Part shown: positions 47,899 through 58,880 of the stretch, piece by piece
Layout of the letters: each line of letters begins with the position of its first letter
Numbering within the stretch: the first letter of the stretch is position 1
Assembly: GCA_023853785.1 (NCBI GenBank)
Contig: JAJIRX010000489.1
Location: 350,626 to 414,625 of the forward strand
Source: Psilocybe azurescens
Lineage: Eukaryota; Basidiomycota; Agaricomycetes; Agaricales; Agrocybaceae
DNA: 64,000 nt
Direction of reading: 5' to 3'
The notes under the pieces: model-generated
The model's database searches: none
The model's input: only the letters and a program-made list of their open reading frames with translations
What the model was told of the DNA's origin: nothing
Made by a program: the position numbers and the translations under genes

Positions 47899-50800
47899 AT
47901 GACCACCTCTCACTTGGAGTGTCCTGGAGCTACTGGGGGCTCGTCTCTACGCTCACGCTCCTCTGGCTCCAGCACATCCTCGCTCTCTTCCACCTTTTCC
48001 GACATTACATCCTCAACCTCAGCGTCCTCATCGTCCCCGCCCAACTTGAAGACAAACGCATTCTTCGCATCGCCTTTCTCAACACGTTCGCCATCGCCCA
48101 CACCTCACGCCCCAGCTACACCAGCTCAGAACAAACCGCGTTCACTTACTGCCGAGTTCTTCGGAACTCCGGTTCGCCCTCCCTCGCCACCTGCATCGTC
48201 CATCTCCGCGAAGAACAGCGCTGCTACTCCCCACATATCCCGCATATTCCCCTCGCGATATACCTCCGTTCCTGACCGCAGTCCTGAGTTCAATCTCAAT
48301 CTGCTCAACTTTGATAGCGTATCTGATGAGACATCTAAATTCAACGCTCGTGCAAGAACGCCGTCAACTGATTCGAGCTCTTCATTCTCTTCTTCATTAT
48401 TTCATGAGCCTCGACTACCTACACCACCACCGTCGCACGGGCGTACACCGGAGCGGGATGATACGTTGATGCAAGACGGTTTCCCTCCTACACCTCGTCA
48501 AGAAGAGCCGGACAGCTACGACGAACCCACCCCGCGGCCAGCTGATCGTCAGCCGGGGTTACTCCGCTTTGAGCGTGATCTGATTCTAGAGAGGCAAGCG
48601 AAGCAAAAACTTAGTCAGGCTCCCAAACCCCCGCCAGAACCGCTGGAAAGCGAGAGTAAACACGATTCAGACGTCGATGAAGAGCCACACCCTGGGAGCA
48701 TCATTTCCTTGCCCAGCCCTGAATTTCGCTCGTCTCATCTTCCGCTCTCGCCGCTTTCGTTGACGTTTACCATCGCGTCTCCCTCACCCAGTCTCTCAAG
48801 CCGTCCGCTAGATCGAGGCACGCCCACGCCCACGAATGAATATTCGACATCGTCTGGTATGTCTCTGCTTCTTTGGGTTAACTTGTCTAATGCTTGCTTT
48901 TTGCACTTAAACAGCCTCGCGCAAATCCAGCCAACCTCCCAGTCCCGAGCTCAAACCCCTCCCTTCCCCTCCTCCGTCTGTCCATGACCACTCCCAGGCG
49001 CAATCAGTGACACCAATCGAGACCACCCAAACCCCACACCACTCTTCGACCTTATCAACCGGACCACTACCACCGGCGAAAGATACGGACAAAGAAAAAG
49101 ATCACACGCAAGTTCCGAAATTGCGTCTCCTCCGCCCGTTGGGCCACGGGGCCTTTTCGGCGGTGTGGCTCGCGGAGGATTTGAGCCGGGTGCCGCTCAC
49201 ACTTGTTTCGAAAAAGAGCGTGAGGGATTTGAGGAGAAGGGCGAGTGGGCGAGAGCGGGAGCGTGAAAGGGAGAAAGAGAGAGAAAGAGACAAGGACGCG
49301 GCTGTTCACGGTGCTAAGCGCGACAACGGCGGGAAATCGAGCGCAAGTTCAAGCACCACTGTCAATGGAGAAGGCGCGCCAAGCAGGAATAGGATTAGAG
49401 AGGGTTTGATGAGTATGCTTTCGTTTTCGCGCTCTGCGACACTGGGAATCGCAGCAATGTCGACTTCTCCCGGTCCCTCTCCGATTTCGCCTATGTCAGC
49501 GACAGGATTTGACAGCGGCGAGGACGACGGTGGTGGACTATCGCGGAACTCGAGCATTAAATCGGCGTCGGTTTCTCGCCAGTCAAGTGTGCGGTCTTCG
49601 GCGTCGTCGTTCAAGGGTCCTTCTCGGGCTACTAGCCTGCGTCTTGCCCCACAGCAGGATATGACTCTGTCGCGGGACTCGAGTTTGAAGAAGTTTAGAG
49701 AGCGGGTACGAGGGACGAGGCCTGCGTTTAGGTTGGGCAGGGTGTATCTGGACGAGAGACATGGGGAGATGGGCGAGCCGCGGGATGTGGGTACCGCCTC
49801 CGCTGTGGGAGTGATGGGCGGGAACCGCCGTGTTTTGGATGATGGGGATTCGAACATGAGTGTTGATTCTCCAGTGGCTGTGGATGATGATGGAATTGGC
49901 TTGGGTGCGAGCCTGTCGCGGCAGTCGAGTTTGGGTATTGGCAATGGTGGCGGGAAGGGGAACGGGCGTCTGGTCGCTGTGAAGATGACACCGCGACGAG
50001 CCAATATCGCTGTGGCGGGTCAGACACACGGAATGGGGATAGGGAAGGAGCGGCTGAGGGAGGAGGAGGAACGGACGAGGGTGGGGTTCGTGAGGGAGGT
50101 TGAGGTCTTGAAAGTGAGTTTTGGCCACTTTTCCTTTTCGTTGTTCGTATATTGATCATGACTTTGCAGCACATCTCACATCCGAATATCACGCCGCTCC
50201 TCGCCCACCTTTCCACTGCGAGCCACCATATTCTCGTCCTTCCATACCTCCCAGGCGGCGATCTTCTAGGGCTGGTCAATAATGATGTTGCGTGGGGGAT
50301 GTTGAGTATGTTTTTGGCTATTCTGTGCTGCTTTGTGTAATCACGATGCTGATGCGCTTTTGTTTGTTTCAAGGCGAGTCAGTTTTGAGGCGGATATGGT
50401 GCGAGATATGCAAAGCCGTTGGTTGGATGCATGGTGTAGGCCTGGTCCATCGCGACATTAAGCTGGAAAGTAAGTGCTTGTTTTTTCAAATGTTGCATGA
50501 CATATTTATAACATTCACCTTTTTTTTTTTTAATAAAAAAGACATTCTGCTTACCACAACAGCGTTCAGCTCCTTAACTCCCTCATCGCCTCGACCCATG
50601 CTATCCACCCTCCCCGCGCCTCCAGCGCCGTTTATCAAGCTTACCGATTTCGGGCTCTCGCGATTTGTGGAGATCGACGCAAACGGCGAGGCAGAGCTGC
50701 TGTCGACGCGGTGTGGGAGCGAGGCGTATGCCGCGCCGGAGCTCGTCACAGGCGGCGGTGGTGGTGGAGGTGGCGTGTATGACGCACGGCGCACGGACGC

Positions 50801-51554
50801 GTGGGCATGTGGCGTGGTGCTGTATGCGCTCGTGGGCCGGCAGCTGCCTTTTGGGAGGGTGTGGTTGTTGGGGGCCGCGTGGGCGAAGGATCGAAGATCG
50901 GAGGGGAGAGGGGGAAAGATGGGGGTGGGGGGTTTGGAGGGGGGCGGCCGCAGGGCGACAGCGGCGGATAGGAGGCATTGGCTCATGCGCATTGCGCGGG
51001 GCGAGTGGGAGTGGCCGGGTGGGGAGGATGTGGGGCACAACTCGGGCGACGAAGAAGACGACTACACTCAGGAGAAGGAGCGGGAGCTCGTCGGCCCACG
51101 ACTATGTAAAAGTCGGGGTGCGAGGAGGATTGTTAGCCGGCTGTTGGTTCGTGATCCGAAGAAGCGCGCGCGGGTGGGTGATTTGTGGGACGAGGCGTGG
51201 ATGCAAGGCGGGGAGGACGAGGCGTGGTGGAGGGACCGAGAGATGAGGATGAGGATGGAGGAGGATGCAAGTGAGAATGAAGACTGGGTGTCGCGCCGGG
51301 CTCGGCAGCAACTGGATGTTGAGGGCATGGATGATATGTCGTGGTCGTTCTACGGCAATGAGGATGCTCTAAGCGATCTTGGGGATGTTGAATTTTATGA
51401 TGAGCCCTCGCATCTTGGTCAGATGAGGATGAATGTAGAGGAGGATGAGGATGAGGATGAGGACGAGCCATTGGAGGATGAGGAAGAAGAAGAGGGAGGC
51501 TGCCTTTTCGATCATGAAGGGATTGACAGCATCACTCGGCAAGAGGTCATTTGA
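47899..51554 (+). CDS. Large Ser/Thr protein kinase with a split N-lobe
   Basis: Five exons (47899-48856, 48915-50113, 50170-50305, 50374-50469, 50542-51554) sum to 3402 nt, 1133 residues, in frame throughout. A Ser/Pro-rich, probably disordered N-terminus of about 370 residues precedes the kinase domain. Gly-loop LGHGAFSAVWLAED; the VAVK lysine follows only after about 270 residues of Arg/Glu- and Ser-rich insert; then VEVLKHISHPNITPLLAHL, catalytic loop HRDIKLENILL (formed across an intron), DFGLSRFV, and activation-segment APELV followed by DAWACGVVLYALVGRQLPFG. A second insert precedes WEWPG, and subdomain XI reads VSRLLVRDPKKRA. The tail is acidic. HRDIKLEN and the LPFG block recall CAMK-like fungal kinases such as Prr1, but the ortholog is uncertain. 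Substrates unknown. Confidence 0.85.
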
Positions 51555-52882
51555 CCGTGACGCCTTGGTTCGGCTTGGTCCCTGGGTCCTTGTACATTTC
51601 CAGCTTGAGGTTCAAGACCTTTACTATTTCCCCTCTCTCTCAAGGCTATTTCTCTCTCCGCCTCTTTACTTTCCCGTCGTCCCGCCTTGATCCCGCCATC
51701 TGTTCGTCTTGGTTCATCCAGGACTCCTACTTCACCCTTACTCGCTTCCGTCTCCATTGTCTTCGCTTCGACCATCGCCTAAGCCTTCATTGGTTGACTG
51801 GAGAATATGTGGCGCCACTATCCATCACCTATCTCTATCGCTCGCCGCAAGGCCATTTTACTGTTGCAAAACGTGGCGTGCGGATCACACAAGGAGGAAT
51901 CTGGCTTCGCATCGCGTGTTTGCGGATTTATCCGATACTTCTCTCATACCCGCTATTGCGCATGGCACGGGCGCTAGTTGTGTTCGACGACTCTTTTCTT
52001 GCTGTTTTTTCCCCATGATCTGTCAGCTTCTACCTTCCACCCCACCCCTTTCCTTTTCTTGGTCATCATTCACCATTCGCAGCCAATTTCTCGTTGTTGT
52101 GGATTCCAAAATATTGAACCTTACAGTCGACTCAATTCGCAACGCGTCTGACAACGTTTTGCCAGTCGTCACCCTTCTATTTATCCCATACGGAGTTTCC
52201 TTCTGACGCAAAGTTGATTTCTCTGATTTCCGCTCCAAGCTCCACACTCAATTCACATGCTAGACTACCTCTTTCCTTTTAAAAAAAAATATGTTTGTTT
52301 GGCTTTCATTCCCTCATTTTCCGCTCCCCTACTTCTCCTTTCTGTCGCAAACCCAATTTGTACTTTCAAGTGTAACCCCTGTACCCTTTTTTTTGAAGTG
52401 TTTTACTTTTTTTTACGTTATTTTTATTTTCTTCTCTTTCTTTTACTTGACTTGGTAATAGTAGTGTATCATAAACCCCCATCAGAAAACCGTATTCTTT
52501 GTTTAGCCCTGGAGTTAGTCCGGATTAGTTGTATTTTTTTTTTTTTGCTTTTACATACTGGTGTTTAAACTTGGTGATGATTTTCTTGGTTGTGTTTGGG
52601 TTGCATCAAATCTTTTTGTACATATTCTCCTTATAATCACTTTTTCTTTCCTCTGTTACGATGGGCTTTTTCTAAAGAAAATCCTTGAACGGGTCCTTAA
52701 ACCTTAAACCTAACAGTCACTTTAGATATGGCTTCATTTACTCCTGGTAAATTACTCGAGCACAATTGTCGTACACGATGGCGTAGTATGTAATGATGCT
52801 GAAACTTCGACAAACTCAAAAACGAGGACATGAACATCATGGAGAACAACAGATAGTAGCTATACATAAAGACAAGGCGGCA
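51555..52882. other. T-rich convergent spacer
   Basis: No gene is recognised. Pyrimidine- and T-rich sequence, likely holding the 3' ends of the kinase and of the convergent membrane-protein gene. Confidence 0.5.
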
Positions 52883-54279
52883 TTATATGCGTTTAAATCC
52901 CTCGAGAGATGATTCATTCCTCCCTTTTTGTACATCACTGCAAGTCCAGCAACATCTCCGGCATGCGAGAATGCTCATCGCAATTGCACCACACAACACG
53001 AGAAAACCTAGGGCAGAGGCCGCGAAGACCGCGATACCTGGAATGGAAACAATACCCTTGGTCACGCCGCCGACAGTGTCCAACGAGACGCTGGACAAGC
53101 CCGGATCGAGGCAGAATATCGTCACATTCAGGACCGCCAAAGCGCTTAGAACAGAAAGAGTGGCAAACGCCAATGATATGCTGCAATGCAAAATGCTCAA
53201 GACAGAATAAAAAGTGAGCCAAGACATGTACTTGCCTAATGATGTATTTCCAGATTGTCTGCGTTGCGAATGGAACAGGACTGGGAAGGCTAGCAGCCCA
53301 TCGCAAGGATATCTGCACCATGACTGATACGACAAAGGCAAACGTAAACAGGGGAAATGTCAGACACATGTATCCGATATTTCCCCGTGAAGCACTGTAT
53401 ATTGTGACGAGATCTGTGAGTATATTTTGGCTTTAATTTATGTGTTCCCACCTAAAGATCGTAGCGTACACCAAGCTAGCTCCAACAGTTGATATGCTGA
53501 TCAAGACGGTCGTTAGATACTCATAAGCTTGAAGCATGGTCTAAAAGGTCAATCGGTTACCAAAAAATGGTTGACTGACGACGTGATTCGACATACCTTA
53601 GCCCAGTCTCGTAGCTCGCGATAACCTGTTAGATCTGCCGTTGCTTGAGTGTCTACCAGAAATCGGCAATCATCGATAGATTTTTGAAGCTCTTCCGCCT
53701 GGCGTAAAGTATGGATCAGCTCGCGTATTGTTGGGCTCACATCAAAACGATAGCGTACGTATGATTTCAGCACTCGTACATCTTCAATTCTTTCTCGCAG
53801 CTCCCCGACGGTGTTGTCTTCCATATGGGAAGAGTTGAAATAACCGGCCGGGGCGTTTACAGGACCGAACACGGTGGATACTGAATCGCAAGACTGAGAG
53901 CGTGAAGGTGGCTGTCTGAAGACGCCATCAAATTGAACGTAGGGCTCCTTGATAAGCAAGCTTGAGTGAACCCAACGTGTTACATGCCAGAATACATACC
54001 GGGGACGGTGGTGGCGAGTATTTGTTGGATATGTATTGCATACTGGTCACCATTGCCGACCTTGTCTGGCAACGCCCAGTAATATAGCATTCGAGATTCT
54101 CAAGTTCGACCTCCATTGCGTGGATGGAAGGTTCATATTCCTTCTTGTATAATTCCTACGGAAAGAATCAAAACGGCTCTTCCGCGGACAGCACTGGCCA
54201 AATCTCATACATGCTGGATTCGATATATTTTGCTAATTGTGGGCATGAAGGTTCGAAGAATCAATTCTTTCAGGTTCAT
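52883..54279 (-). CDS. Four-TM membrane protein with helical N-terminal region, function unknown
   Basis: Starts at ATG 54279 (MNLKELILRTFMPTISK), then ELYKKEYEPSIHAMEVELEN, a Ser/Pro stretch, a helical region (RERIEDVRVLKSYVRYRFDV; TIRELIHTLRQAEELQKSI) and four hydrophobic helices: YEYLTTVLISISTVGASLVY, GYMCLTFPLFTFAFVVSVMV, ISLAFATLSVLSALAVLNVT and IAVFAASALGFLVLCGAIAM; then a Cys-rich short tail (ACRRCCWTC). Introns include 53395-53451 and 53181-53235; the latter only keeps the frame if it starts with GC (GCAAGT donor), giving ...YIISISLAFATL. I recognise no family. The helical part and tandem TM pairs suggest a fungal-specific membrane protein. A retrotransposon sits 160 bp upstream of the start, and a further 5' exon cannot be excluded. 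Confidence 0.65.
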
Positions 54280-54405
54280 AGCTAAGAAGCCATAGAGTCA
54301 GTGAGTCTCCACACTTCAGACTCTCGAGCTACTTACATGTACTTGTGGGATCTCACGGAATGAGAAGCGGAAAGGTTGGGCCATAGGAAACCAATATCGC
54401 GAGCG

Positions 54406-54413
54406 CTATATAG
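54406..54413 (-). promoter_or_regulatory. TATA-like box upstream of the four-TM gene
   Basis: CTATATAG lies about 127 bp before the ATG at 54279. The retrotransposon LTR begins only 28 bp further upstream, so the LTR now forms the distal promoter of this gene. Confidence 0.35.
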
Positions 54414-54440
54414 TAACATAACATCAGAGGCATGAGGCGA

Positions 54441-54932
54441 TGTAGCGAATACGTGATCTTTTCGTAACTCGTTGATCTTATCTTTCCGCATTATTATCTT
54501 ATCTCTCATCTTTAATCCTCCCTTTGTATCTTGTACCATACTTCGTCATTATTCTTCATTCTTCATTCTTCATTCTCCTCCTTTACTCCTTTACTCCTTT
54601 ACTCTATGTCATACAATTGTAATTACTCCTCCTCCGCAGTAGCTACCCCTCTAGCTCCATAGTCCACCTCGATGTATATAAGGACTCTAATTTGTACACT
54701 GTAAAGACAAGAAATACGAACCCCACTTTTCAAGCTGTCTTATCATCCCATCAATCAACCTCCCTCTCAACCTCTCATAAATCTAATCTCGTGTGGCAAT
54801 ACCATCACCCATCGCAACAATCTCGTCACGATAGGTGCGCTATCGTCACATATTTTTGACAAGCTCCACAAAAATAGCCCGACTCCGAACTCAATCTCCC
54901 ACACGCTTCCGACACCACTCCACCCTGTAACA
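54441..54932 (+). repeat. Chromovirus 5' LTR (3' boundary provisional)
   Basis: The start is fixed by comparison with 63646. The end is uncertain because the 3' copy leaves the window at 64000; candidates ending in CA are 54850 (cgtcaca) and 54932 (tgtaaca). No obvious TGG-type primer site follows either. Confidence 0.7.
54673..54682 (+). promoter_or_regulatory. TATA box of the LTR promoter
   Basis: gatgtatataagg in the middle of the LTR is a good TATA box; an identical copy occurs in the 3' LTR near 63880. It probably sets the start of the genomic RNA. Confidence 0.6.
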
Positions 54933-55072
54933 TAATCTCATACTCTCCTACGACCTGGGATACCTAGGATTGATCACCCGAAGCTACCAGCACTAGGATA
55001 TAATTACTTTCTGTCTATTTCTTTGAACTAACTTTTCCTTTTACATTACTAGTAATTCTCTTTTCTTTTATT

Positions 55073-57045
55073 ATGTCTCGAACGAATATATATAAATTGC
55101 GGTCTCGCGCTGGACAGATCAGCGATCCGATTGATAGTCCTGTAGTCCAAGACTCAGTAGAACCAGCAGACTCAAAGGAGCCTGCGGAGCCTGAGTTATC
55201 TAAGTCCCAAGAGGACTATTTTAATGACGCAAGAGGTTCATTGCGAAGTCCATTTGAGCTGAGACATGAACAAGCTCCGGACTTGACTGAACCCGAACCT
55301 GAGCAATCAAGTAATACCCTCCATGAATCACAAGATACGTTTCATGCTTGGATTAGAAAACATCCAAATAAGCCAATAACGGAGGAAGCACCAGACAGTG
55401 AAGATCCTCTGTCCCTAGCTGAGAAATCTCTAACTCCAGCTCAGAAAGAGCAAATAACACGGAGGAATGCTAGAGTTTTCATTACTGAACCCCAATCAGA
55501 AGAACCAGAAGCTTCTTCCTCCAAATCACGCCGGAGAGGGGCCTTCCAAACCGAATAAAGGCAAAGGACCTGACCCACGTGAATGGGGAAATGTCAGTCT
55601 TGGCAATGATGAAATAAACCTCGAAGCTCAGCATGCAGAGCTCAAGAAGATCGAGGAAGCTTTCCAAAAGCAGAAAGCATTAATTAAGAAGATCGAAGAT
55701 GCTAATAAACTCCAGGTTAGTATAGAACCTGTGGATAGATCAGTGCAGCCTACACCGGCTCCAAGAGATAATATAGGTCGCTCTATGCATCAAACAGAAC
55801 GACCTGCTGCAAGCCGAGCCATCAATCAGTTAGCACCTAATAGTTATTTGGCTCGTACCCTAGACAATATGGACCGCCTAGGAATTAGAAAAGGAGGTGA
55901 TCCGAGCGACGACTCCTCTGACAGTAGCTCAGATAGTGATGAGAACCCTGATCCGAACAAAACTTTCGGAGATCGAGGGGAGTCTAAATCAACAGACCGA
56001 TCTGAGCGTCACAAGAAGAAGAAAAAGAAATCTAAGTCATCTCGAAAGTCTGGATTAAAACCCATTGCACCCAAAGAGTATGATGGAACTCCAGACTCTC
56101 GCATGTTTAACAGATTTGTATCTGAAGGAACAACTTATCTAGTTGAGGGACGAGTACGCAAAGAGCGTAGAGCCTTTGTATTATCGTACTACTTGACTGG
56201 AATAGCATATGATTTTTATACCCAAAAGGTTTCCATGAATTTTCATGAATGGGACCTTAAAGACTTTTGAACAGTTATTTGATTACTGTTTCCCGGTTAA
56301 TTATAGGGCAGAACAGCGTGTTAAATTAAGACGTTGTTTCCAAAATGACCGGAGTGTATCAACTTATGTACATGAGCTCATAGAGCTTTATAATATGATT
56401 GGAACAACAGATCCTCGAGACAAAGTTGTTAAATTATGGGATGGACTCCGACAGTCCATTCAGCAAGGGTTGTATCGAGATGGATACAATCCAGATATAT
56501 CTACCTGGGACGCTGTGGTACAGCACGCTGAGGTTCTTGAGATCTCTGAAGGTGTTGCCAATCGGACTAATCGCCGAGGCAATACTGCTAATAATAATCC
56601 AAAGCCTGGACCCTCAGGACAAACCAGTTCGGGGCACAGCTCCTTGAAAGGAAAGGGACGAGACCTACAGTCTGAGAGGGCTGTATCTCGTTCATCTCAT
56701 CGAGATAACTCTGTAGCTAACCGACGGTTCCAAAACCCGTCCAGAGGTAGATTTCAGAAGCCTTATTCGCACAATTCAAGGCATAATACACCTCGCTTCA
56801 CACCATATCATGGTGGGTCATCTAGACCACCGATTAAAGGGTCATCTGAGCGACCCCAGACTTCTTTACTTACTGATAAAGAACGATCCGAACACCTTGC
56901 AGCTGGGAAATGTTTTAACTGCCATGAAACTGGACACATGTCTAAGAATTGCCCAAAGAAAAATAGCGTCCGTTCAAGCTCATTTAAACCTCCAGGATTG
57001 TCTAATTTTAGCATTCAAGTCAAAGATGAAGAACTCATGCCAAAT
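55073..57045 (+). pseudogene. Chromovirus Gag (capsid, CCHC knuckle), two frameshifts
   Basis: Structural protein of the particle. It begins MSRTNIYKLRSRAGQ, an acidic/Pro-rich N-terminus; a heptad-like helix (AQHAELKKIEEAFQKQKALI); an Asp/Ser-rich and Lys-rich linker (HKKKKKKSKSSRKSG); the retroviral-Gag capsid-like domain (APKEYDGTPDSRMFNRFV to YNPDISTWDAVVQHAE); a basic linker; and the knuckle CFNCHETGHMSKNC (about 56914-56955). Frame shifts: G4 near 55541 (with G3 reads SRRRGPSKPNKGKG) and T4 near 56266 (with T3 reads DLKDFEQLFDYCFPV). Both are extra bases in short homopolymers. Confidence 0.8.
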
Positions 57046-58880
57046 GAAGCGGACTGTGAGTCTTTCTGCAGTGAACAACTAGAAAATTTATCATCTCCAG
57101 ATGAGGTTGAACTAATGGACAATATTTCACTCAATTTAATTGAGATACAACCCTTTGAGCTTCCAATTGGGGCAGTTCATGATTATCCTCGTCCGAAATG
57201 GAATGAGTATTTTCCACATCATCCGAGACGAACTCGTCTAGGGGATGCATTAGCCCGTATGGCAGAAGATGCCTTATCAAGCTATCAACCTTATCCAGGT
57301 GATAGTGATTACGTTTCCCACCGAAATGAAATTGACAGGTTTTATATTTCACGAGGACCTGGGGAATTCTACTTTGTATTTGATAAATATCGGCTCATCC
57401 GAACTGATATTCATATCAGGTATCTAGCTGATCCTTACTTTCGAGTTTGTGATTGGTACGCCACTGAATTAATTAAGCATTTCGGAGGTTCTAAAGAAGG
57501 AACCAGACTACATACAATGGGCAATGCATATGAATATAACGCTATGTTGGTATTGAGAAGTGGAATAACCACTTTATATCCCACTAGGGACCCTGCAGTA
57601 GACGATGAATTTCGTTTTACAGTTGTATCTAATACATCTACTACATGCCACATTCATGACGATGATTTCGAGGGGTTACCTTTAACAATCCCCAAAACTA
57701 CACTCACCAATCCTTACTTTGACTTAGGTCACTGGTACAAAAGACATCGATACAATCCAGTGATTAATAATTCAAGCTCATCTGAGGATTCCGATCATAT
57801 GAACCCTAAATCTGAATATACAGAAGATCCCGAATTTAATGAATCTTCTGATGAAAGAAAGACATCACCTAATAATAATAACTCAAATGAGTTAAGCTCG
57901 GACCAAGGGACTCCTGAACTATTTGGGAATCAAGTTCAGATGTTTAATCATCTATTAAATGAAAATAACTCACATTCACACGAAGAAATAACTGATAATT
58001 CTGTGTCTGAATCGCCAAGACATGAAATAAGCGCCCAGGAAATAGCCTGGGAACAGAACCGGATGGGTGTACGCCTTCGTCCAGATCAAGTTCTTGGGGA
58101 TATTATAGCCCAAAGAGCTGATTATATCCTTCATGATTCGCAACCTTACCCTGAGGCAGTGTATAATTATGCAATCCCACAAAGATTTGCAGTCAAACTT
58201 GTCAATCAAGACACTTATTCTGTGTATGATAAAGCTCGGAAACTAACCACCTATTTTAGTACTCAGGAAGTGCGATCTCCAGACTTTTATATTGGAAAAG
58301 AATATGCTAAAAGACTAGCTGCATACGATGGAATTGACATTCCGCCTCAATGGTACATAAGATACCATCTTCCAATGGGATATTGTCTAGAGAGAGGGTT
58401 GGAAATGGAACTACAAGCATGTAGACCATTTGTTCCAGATGTTCCCTACGCAGAGCGTGATCAAGTAACCTATACAGTACAAGCATACTGTGATCATCTC
58501 AGCACGCCTAAATTATTGATCACAGATAATTATTCTAAAGTAACCGTTTCCATTGAGAGACACATAATTGAGGACCCTTCTTTTCAGTTGGATCTTCGAC
58601 AATGGTATCAAGAACAATTATTTAAACATGAGAAAGAAAAAGCGATGGCTCTTATAGAGAATAATAGCCTTCTCATTGATCTAACTGAGCAAATACTCAA
58701 TGACCAAGTATCTCCTCAATTTCAAACCGATGAAATTATTAGGCTCAGTTATATCGAAGCCAATATTCCAGATCATGAAGAAATCAATGCCATTTATTTA
58801 AATGGTGTTCAAATTCAAGGGGATCGTACCCAAGCCTACAGCGCAATGCAGCCCAAGTTAAGGATACTAAGCGCTCGATT
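57046..58880 (+). CDS. Gag-Pol spacer region with a recurring ~85-residue module, unidentified
   Basis: One uninterrupted frame (the continuation of the 886-codon frame 56245-58905) encodes about 600 residues where most gypsy elements have a short linker. I recognise no domain. By eye a module recurs about four times, each ending in a similar motif: LADPYFRVCDWYATEL (about 57427), LTNPYFDLGHWYKRH (about 57700), VRSPDFYIGKEYAKRL (about 58270) and IEDPSFQLDLRQWYQEQL (about 58565). The first and third also share QPYP near their starts and an FDK/YDKxRxLxT strand (FYFVFDKYRLIRT; YSVYDKARKLTTY). Asn/Ser-rich linkers separate the two pairs. The region is open while neighbouring parts are frameshifted. 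It could be extra Gag/structural sequence or a captured host domain. Confidence 0.55.

Noticed and set aside
49250..49310. Arg/Glu repeat (RERERERE...) in the kinase as a separate repeat-driven ORF
   Set aside because: It is in frame with the kinase and part of the insert; the minus-strand Ser/Leu frame is its shadow.
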